Shown: one piece after another, positions 45,259-49,625 of the stretch
Numbering within the stretch: the first letter of the stretch is position 1
How the letters are laid out: each line of letters starts with the position of its first letter
Assembly (NCBI GenBank): GCA_900539945.1
Contig: UQDV01000016.1
Location: forward strand, 1-49,625
From: an uncultured Faecalibacterium sp.
GTDB lineage: Bacteria > Bacillota > Clostridia > Oscillospirales > Ruminococcaceae
DNA length: 49,625 nucleotides
Reading direction: 5' to 3'
The notes under the pieces: generated by a model
Seen by the model: only the letters and a program-made list of their open reading frames with translations
What the model was told of the DNA's origin: nothing
The model's database searches: none
Program-made: the position numbers and the translations under genes

Positions 45259-46094
45259 TGAAAATTTCAAAGAAAGCAACCACGATAGCCATCGTCAACC
45301 AGAAAGGCGGCACCGGCAAGACCACCACCTGTGAAAATCTGGGCATCGGGCTGGCGATGGAGGGCAAAAAAGTTCTGCTGGTGGACACTGACCCGCAGGG
45401 CAGTCTTACCATCAGCATGGGCTGGCAGCAGCCGGACGAGCTGCCTGCCACATTGTCTACTCTGATGCAGAAAGCCATGAACGACCAGCCTATCCAACCC
45501 GGTGAGGGCATCCTGCACCATGCAGAGGGCGTAGACCTCATCCCTGCCAACATCGAATTGGCAGGATTGGAGGTGGCTCTGGTAAACAGCATGAACCGGG
45601 AAAAGATGCTCAAACAGGTGTTGGACGGAGCAAAACGGGAGTACGATTATATCCTGCTGGACTGTACTCCCTCCCTTGGTATGCTCACCATCAATGCACT
45701 GGCGGCGGCAGACACTGCTTTGATACCCGTACAGGCTCAATATCTTTCTGCCAAAGGTCTGGAGCAGCTTTTGCAGACAATCTGTAAGGTACACCGGCAG
45801 AAAATCAATCCGAAGCTGAAAATCGAGGGCATCCTGCTCACCATGACGGACAGCCGCACCAACTATGGAAAGCAGATCGACACTTTGATTCGTCAGGCAT
45901 ACGGTAGTAAAATCAAGGTGTTCGACCAGACCATTCCCCGGTCTGTTCGTGCTGCTGAAACCAGTGCCGCCGGCAAGAGCATTTTCCAGTATGACCCCAA
46001 GAGCAAGGTGGCAGAAGCCTATCAATCTCTTGCGAAGGAGGTGTTGGTGGATGCCGAAAAGCGGCTTAAACGTAGCACTGAAAGGTCTCGATGA
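45258..46094 (+). CDS. parA: ParA-family partition ATPase
   Basis: 278 aa. Deviant Walker A KGGTGKTT (16-23), DTDPQGS, and the DCTPSLG Walker B-like segment. GGAGG lies only 2 nt before ATG 45258, so the real start may be a few codons off. With ParB it gives stable inheritance of the excised element. Overlaps parB by 44 nt. Confidence 0.92.
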   Translation: MKISKKATTIAIVNQKGGTGKTTTCENLGIGLAMEGKKVLLVDTDPQGSLTISMGWQQPDELPATLSTLMQKAMNDQPIQPGEGILHHAEGVDLIPANIELAGLEVALVNSMNREKMLKQVLDGAKREYDYILLDCTPSLGMLTINALAAADTALIPVQAQYLSAKGLEQLLQTICKVHRQKINPKLKIEGILLTMTDSRTNYGKQIDTLIRQAYGSKIKVFDQTIPRSVRAAETSAAGKSIFQYDPKSKVAEAYQSLAKEVLVDAEKRLKRSTERSR

Positions 46095-46995
46095 TATTTT
46101 TTCGACCGAAGAGTCCCGGCAGGAAGAACAGCGGGAGCAGGTACAACAGATTCCCGTCAGCGAACTTTTCCCGTTCAAAAACCACCCGTTCAAAGTTCTG
46201 GACGATGATTCCATGACCCGGACGGTGGAAAGCATTTCGCAGTTCGGTGTGCTTGCGCCGCTGATTGCCCGCCCCAGACCAGAGGGCGGCTATGAGATCA
46301 TCTCCGGGCATCGTCGGAAACACGCCGCAGAGCTTGCAAATCTGGACACCGTGCCTGTCATTGTGCGAAATATGGAGGATGATGCCGCCACGATATTGAT
46401 GGTCGATTCCAATTTGCAGAGAGAACACATCCTGCCCAGCGAGCGGGCATTTGCGTACAAGATGAAGCTGGATGCAATAAAAAATCAAGGTGCTAGGTCA
46501 GATTTAACTTCGTCCCAAGTTGGGACGAAGTTGAGAGCCGATGAAAAAGTAGCAAAAGATTCAGGCGAAAGTCGCAATCAAGTCCAGCGTTTTGTGCGTC
46601 TGACGAACCTTGTCCCTGAATTGCTCGACATGGTGGACGAGAAAAAAATCTCTTTTAACCCTGCGGTAGAACTGTCCTATCTGGACGAAAAACAGCAACA
46701 GGATTTTTTAGAAGCAATGGATGCTTCCCAGAACGCACCATCTCTTTCACAAGCCATTCGGATAAAAAAGCTGGCGCAGCAGGGTGAGTTTGACTATGAT
46801 GCAGTCTACAACATTATGAATGAGGAAAAGAAAAGCGAACTGGACACCGTGACCATCAAAAACGAAACCCTGCGGAAATACTTTCCACGCAATTACACGC
46901 CCCGGCAGATGGAAAGCATCATCATCAAGCTGCTCGACCAGTGGCAACTAAAAAAGCAACAGGCAAAACAGAAGAAGCAGGAAGAAGCGCGCTGA
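46051..46995 (+). CDS. parB: ParB-family partition protein
   Basis: 314 aa. N-terminal ParB/Srx domain with GHRR (86-89, EIISGHRRKHAAELA), the CTP-binding/arginine motif; central helix-turn-helix (SRNQVQRFVRLTNLVPELLDMVD); basic Lys/Gln-rich tail. AAGGAGG 9 nt before ATG 46051. Binds centromere-like parS sites on the element; no parS was identified. Confidence 0.92.
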   Translation: MPKSGLNVALKGLDDIFSTEESRQEEQREQVQQIPVSELFPFKNHPFKVLDDDSMTRTVESISQFGVLAPLIARPRPEGGYEIISGHRRKHAAELANLDTVPVIVRNMEDDAATILMVDSNLQREHILPSERAFAYKMKLDAIKNQGARSDLTSSQVGTKLRADEKVAKDSGESRNQVQRFVRLTNLVPELLDMVDEKKISFNPAVELSYLDEKQQQDFLEAMDASQNAPSLSQAIRIKKLAQQGEFDYDAVYNIMNEEKKSELDTVTIKNETLRKYFPRNYTPRQMESIIIKLLDQWQLKKQQAKQKKQEEAR

Positions 46996-47062
46996 TCGCA
47001 GACTGAACCAAAAGACCCAGTTCCGGGTCTTTTATTTTGCAAAAATTTTGGAGGAAACGTCT

Positions 47063-47485
47063 ATGAACTTTACTACCACTCACATCCGTTCCGAGAAAGT
47101 CACCATTGATACTCGCATCTACACGATTCTGAACGGCAGAAAAAAGCCTGGTGAAGTCTATCTCGCTGCCATTGCCCCGGATATGGAGCTGACCATCATC
47201 ACGCTGGACGAGGCTCCCGGCATCCTGCCCTGCTTTGAGGAGGATGATGCCTGCCTGAACCTTCCCAACACCTCGCTGCTGCTCTGCTACAACCCGGCGC
47301 AGGTGCTGAAGATGGGCGGAAAGCACTACCTGACCGGCCCGGTGATTCTTGTTCGCACCAACATGGACGGCGAGGTCATCTCGCTGACCATCGATGAAGT
47401 CTACTTGTTCCAGAAGTATCTGGCAAGCCACAGCATCACCCTGATGGCAGACGACCAGAAGCTGCCCTGCATCTGCATGGAGTGA
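47063..47485 (+). CDS. Conserved ICE accessory protein, unknown function
   Basis: 140 aa. TTGGAGG precedes ATG 47063. No signal peptide or membrane segment. Acidic, with MNFTTTHIRSEKVTIDTRIYTILNG and a second half LTGPVILVRTNMDGEVISLTIDEVYLF. I do not recognise a domain; proteins of this kind occur between partition and transfer genes of Firmicutes ICEs. Confidence 0.7.
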   Translation: MNFTTTHIRSEKVTIDTRIYTILNGRKKPGEVYLAAIAPDMELTIITLDEAPGILPCFEEDDACLNLPNTSLLLCYNPAQVLKMGGKHYLTGPVILVRTNMDGEVISLTIDEVYLFQKYLASHSITLMADDQKLPCICME

Positions 47486-47493
47486 GGTGTGCC

Positions 47494-47694
47494 ATGCTGA
47501 ACTTTTTTATCGGTTTCGCATTTTTTGAAGCCGGCGCTTTTTTCGGCTTCTTCGTGGCAGCTCTGTTGAACGCCGCCCATGCCTGGCAGGAGATCTCTAT
47601 CAAATTCGAGGAGGACGATAATGGAACAGAACGAGAACACCTTGTCGGTGCTGAAAATTGCACCGGGACAGTATCCGCAGCAGGTCGAGATTGA
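47494..47694 (+). CDS. Small membrane protein (DUF3789-like)
   Basis: 66 aa. One hydrophobic segment (LNFFIGFAFFEAGAFFGFFVAALLNAA) at the N-terminus as in DUF3789 proteins of conjugative elements. GAGG before ATG 47494, 8 bp after the previous gene. It overlaps the next gene by 74 nt, and the part after residue ~45 lies in that overlap, so the reading frame may be slightly longer than the usual family member. Confidence 0.6.
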   Translation: MLNFFIGFAFFEAGAFFGFFVAALLNAAHAWQEISIKFEEDDNGTEREHLVGAENCTGTVSAAGRD

Positions 47695-48058
47695 CAACAA
47701 CCTGAAAGCCTTGCAGGAGGCGGTGGGCGGCACGATTGCTGCTGTTTACCCCTTTGCAGACCCAGTGGCTATCATCTGCAATGACGATGGTAAGCTCATG
47801 GGTCTGCCCCTGAACCGTGCTCTTCGGGATGAAAACGGAGAAATGTATGATGCCATTGCCGGAGACTTTCTAGTGGTGGGATTGGGCGAGGAGGATTTTG
47901 CATCCCTGACCCCAGAACTGGCACAGAAGTACGAGCAGCTTTTCCATCAGCCGGAAGCCTTTCTGAAGCTAGGCAACCGTCTGTTGGTGCTGCCGGTGCC
48001 TGATGAACCTCCCGCAGAAAAGCCCCGCACCAAGCCCCCGGCAGAGCATGACCGCTAA
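47621..48058 (+). CDS. DUF3846 domain protein
   Basis: 145 aa. The core VLKIAPGQYPQQVEIDNNLKAL and VGGTIAAVYPFADPVAIICND ... GLPLNRALRDENGEMYDAIAGDFLVVG matches DUF3846, frequent in ICEs and phages; function unknown. GAGGAGG precedes ATG 47621. A Pro/Lys-rich tail ends the protein. Confidence 0.82.
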   Translation: MEQNENTLSVLKIAPGQYPQQVEIDNNLKALQEAVGGTIAAVYPFADPVAIICNDDGKLMGLPLNRALRDENGEMYDAIAGDFLVVGLGEEDFASLTPELAQKYEQLFHQPEAFLKLGNRLLVLPVPDEPPAEKPRTKPPAEHDR

Positions 48059-48082
48059 AATCACCCTGCTGCACGGGAGGTG

Positions 48083-48547
48083 ATGGCATTGCAGGAAGAA
48101 ATCGAACAGAAGTCATTCAACATTATGATCTCCACCACAAAGCTGTCTGCCCGGACTGTCCTGCGGGCGGTAAAGGCGGCGTTTCGGCTGTACCAGTCCA
48201 AGACATCCCAAGGTAAGCAAAGTGTCCGCACTCTTCTGCGGCAGAACCGGGGTGTGTCCAGCGTGGAGATCAGCAAGACCGGCATCCGTGGGCTGGAACG
48301 CTACGCCAAAAAGTACGGCATCGACTATGCCATCCGCAAGGACACCTCCGAAGTGCCGCCCCGGTATCTGGTCTTTTTCAAAGCCCCGGATGCAGAAGCC
48401 TTCAACTCGGCGTTCAAAGAGTATTCGGCATCTCTGCTGAACAAAGACAAACGCCCCTCGGTGCTGGCAAAACTGCATGAACTGGTGCAGGCGGCGGCAG
48501 AACTCCCCGGCAAAGTCCGGCATAAGGAACAGGAGCGTGGACTGTGA
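48083..48547 (+). CDS. PcfB-family conjugation protein
   Basis: 154 aa, PcfB (DUF3801) family: SFNIMISTTKLSARTVLRAVKAAFRLYQ and SVEISKTGIRGLERYAKKYGIDYAI. In pCF10-like systems PcfB helps the relaxosome contact the coupling protein. GGGAGG is only 2 nt from ATG 48083, so a TTG two codons on could be the true start. Overlaps virD4 by 4 nt (GTGA). Confidence 0.85.
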   Translation: MALQEEIEQKSFNIMISTTKLSARTVLRAVKAAFRLYQSKTSQGKQSVRTLLRQNRGVSSVEISKTGIRGLERYAKKYGIDYAIRKDTSEVPPRYLVFFKAPDAEAFNSAFKEYSASLLNKDKRPSVLAKLHELVQAAAELPGKVRHKEQERGL

Positions 48548-49515
48548 CCACGAAAAAGCTGACAAAGCTGCTGGCACTGTATCTGCCCTATATTTTGCTG
48601 GGGCTGGTGGCAACCAACATTGGCGAAGCGTGGCGGCTTGCCGAGGGCAAAGAGCTGGGGGATAAGATCATGGCGATGATGGGCACCGTTCCGGTGGCGT
48701 TTGCGAACCCGCTGCCCAGCTTGCATCCGCTCGATTTGCTGGTGGGCTTGTGCTGCGGTGCAGGGTTACGGCTGGCGGTCTATTTGCGTGGAAAAAACGC
48801 CAAGAAGTACCGCCACGGCATGGAGTACGGCTCTGCCCGGTGGGGCACCGCCAAGGATATTGAGCCGTTCATGGCACCCAAGTTTGCAGACAACATCATC
48901 CTGACCAAAACGGAACGGCTGATGATGTCCAACCGCCCACCGGACCCCAAAAACGCCCGGAACAAAAATGTGCTGGTGGTGGGAGGCTCCGGCAGCGGCA
49001 AGACGAGATTTTGGCTTAAACCCAACCTTTTACAATGTCATAGTTCCTATGTGGTCACTGACCCGAAAGGTAGTATCGTGGTCGAGTGCGGGAACGCACT
49101 TCTGAAAAACGGTTACAAGCTGAAAATCCTGAACACCATCAACTTCAAAAAGTCCATGCACTATAACCCCTTCGCCTATGTCCACAGCGAAAAGGACATT
49201 CTCAAACTGGTCACAACCCTGATGACCAACACCAAAGGCGAAGGGTCCGGTGGGGACCCATTTTGGGAGAAAAGCGAACGTCTTTTGCTCACTGCCCTGA
49301 TCGCCTATCTGCATTATGAAGCCCCGGTGGAGGAGCAAAATTTCGCCACCCTGCTGGAAATGCTCAACACCATGCAGGTGCTGGAGGATGACGAGGAATA
49401 TCAGAACCCGGTGGATCTGCTGTTTGAAGAACTGGCGAAAAAGAAGCCCAATTCCTTTGCCGGGCGGCAGTACAAACTTTACAAGCTGGCTGCCGGTGAT
49501 ATATGCTCTAAGTGA
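48544..49515 (+). pseudogene. VirD4/TraG-type conjugative coupling protein, truncated by insertion
   Basis: 323 codons; family members are about 600 aa. Two N-terminal membrane segments (ALYLPYILLGLVATNIG, LDLLVGLCCGAGLRLAVYL), HGMEYGSARWGT, Walker A GGSGSGKT (147-154) and VVTDPKGSI are intact. The conserved text ends at KLAAG (to 49497); the following five codons DICSK and TGA come from foreign sequence. Walker B and the rest of the motor are missing, so the coupling ATPase should be inactive. Confidence 0.85.
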
Positions 49516-49570
49516 CTTCTTAATCATGATTTTGTCGTGGTTAGTGAAGCAATCACTTAGAGCATTTTTA
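49503..49570 (+). repeat. 13-bp inverted repeat / hairpin at the end of the inserted element
   Basis: ATGCTCTAAGTGA (49503-49515) and TCACTTAGAGCAT (49553-49565) are perfect reverse complements, followed by TTTTA. May bind the recombinase or stop read-through transcription from virD4. Confidence 0.7.
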
Positions 49571-49587
49571 TTTCAGGAGGTACAGCC

Positions 49588-49625
49588 ATGAGAAATGAAA
49601 AAATTACCCCACTGTACGAGCGCCT
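49588..49625 (+). CDS. Probable serine recombinase, N-terminal 13 residues
   Basis: ATG 49588 follows AGGAGG at 7 nt and reads MRNEKITPLYERL before the window ends. This start (ITPLYERLS-D type) is characteristic of large serine recombinases of Clostridia mobile elements. Identification rests on a very short stretch plus the insertion context. Confidence 0.6.
   Translation, partial: MRNEKITPLYER

Larger units (their letters stand above)
43802..49625. mobile_element. Integrative conjugative element (one end; continues past the window)
   Basis: Begins at the tRNA-Leu junction. Gene order excisionase-like, RepA-type initiator, parA, parB, small accessory genes, pcfB, virD4 is the plasmid-like module of Firmicutes ICEs. 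Base composition is visibly more AT-rich at 43.8-45 kb than in the chromosome. Integrase, relaxase and mating genes are not in the window. The virD4 gene is interrupted by a second element at about 49498. Confidence 0.85.
49498..49625 (+). mobile_element. Second element inserted in virD4 (start only)
   Basis: Foreign sequence begins GATATATGC right after the last conserved virD4 codon. It carries a 13-bp inverted repeat, a ribosome site and the start of a recombinase gene. The leading GA agrees with the GA core of large serine recombinase transposons (Tn4451/Tn5397 type). Confidence 0.65.

Overview
The window reads as a GC-rich Clostridia chromosome of the Oscillospiraceae/Ruminococcaceae type. 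Faecalibacterium or a close relative is my best guess. The reasons are a Gram-positive gene set (redox repressor Rex, SpoIIIE/FtsK with a TepA-type ClpP homologue, PTS and CUT1 sugar transport), a methionine synthase with a detached activation domain, strong GC3 coding bias, AGGAGG ribosome sites and consensus sigma-A promoters. The genus is inference; no rRNA is present.

Layout. 1-2.6 kb: a partial gene divergent from a Tat-exported flavin lipoprotein reductase. 2.6-6.3 kb: a pectin module, GH105-type unsaturated rhamnogalacturonyl hydrolase plus GH28 polygalacturonase, divergent from an AraC regulator. 6.4-9.9 kb: a CUT1 sugar ABC transporter (binding protein, two permeases) with no ATPase of its own; a stand-alone MsmX/UgpC-type ATPase lies at 35-36 kb and could energise it. 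10.4-11.7 kb: rex-tdk. 11.9-19 kb: tepA, ftsK, a YgiQ-type radical SAM protein and a ComEC-like metallo-beta-lactamase lipoprotein, with two copies of a ~155-bp palindromic repeat. 19.2-22.3 kb: methionine synthase activation protein and MetH. 22.3-26.3 kb: RpiR regulator, 6-phospho-beta-glucosidase and PTS EIIBC. 26.4-27 kb: a PAP2 phosphatase. 27.2-32.1 kb: a sucrose operon (scrA-scrB-scrK) with a LacI-type regulator and a cre-like operator. 32.2-37 kb: a MATE pump, a decayed diguanylate cyclase, an AraC gene with an apparent 1-base frameshift, the shared ATPase, a decayed beta-glucosidase remnant and a small lipoprotein. 37.3-43.1 kb: a polyamine operon speA-speE-speB-carboxy(nor)spermidine dehydrogenase-decarboxylase, preceded by a ~437-nt leader with a consensus promoter, paired ends and an intrinsic terminator just before speA.

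The last 6 kb is an integrative conjugative element inserted at a tRNA-Leu(CAA) gene; only the 3' half of the tRNA remains here. It carries an excisionase-like protein, a RepA-type initiator, ParA, ParB, three small accessory genes, PcfB and a VirD4/TraG coupling protein. That coupling gene is cut after 318 codons by a second element that begins GATATATGC and opens with the first 13 codons of a probable serine recombinase, so the window ends inside an element nested in an element.

The metabolic theme is plant-glycan and sugar use (pectin fragments, beta-glucosides, sucrose) plus arginine-to-spermidine synthesis. The most notable unexplained signals are the speA leader RNA, the palindromic repeat family, the nested insertion in virD4 and a paired 13-bp operator-like repeat at 10.23-10.29 kb.
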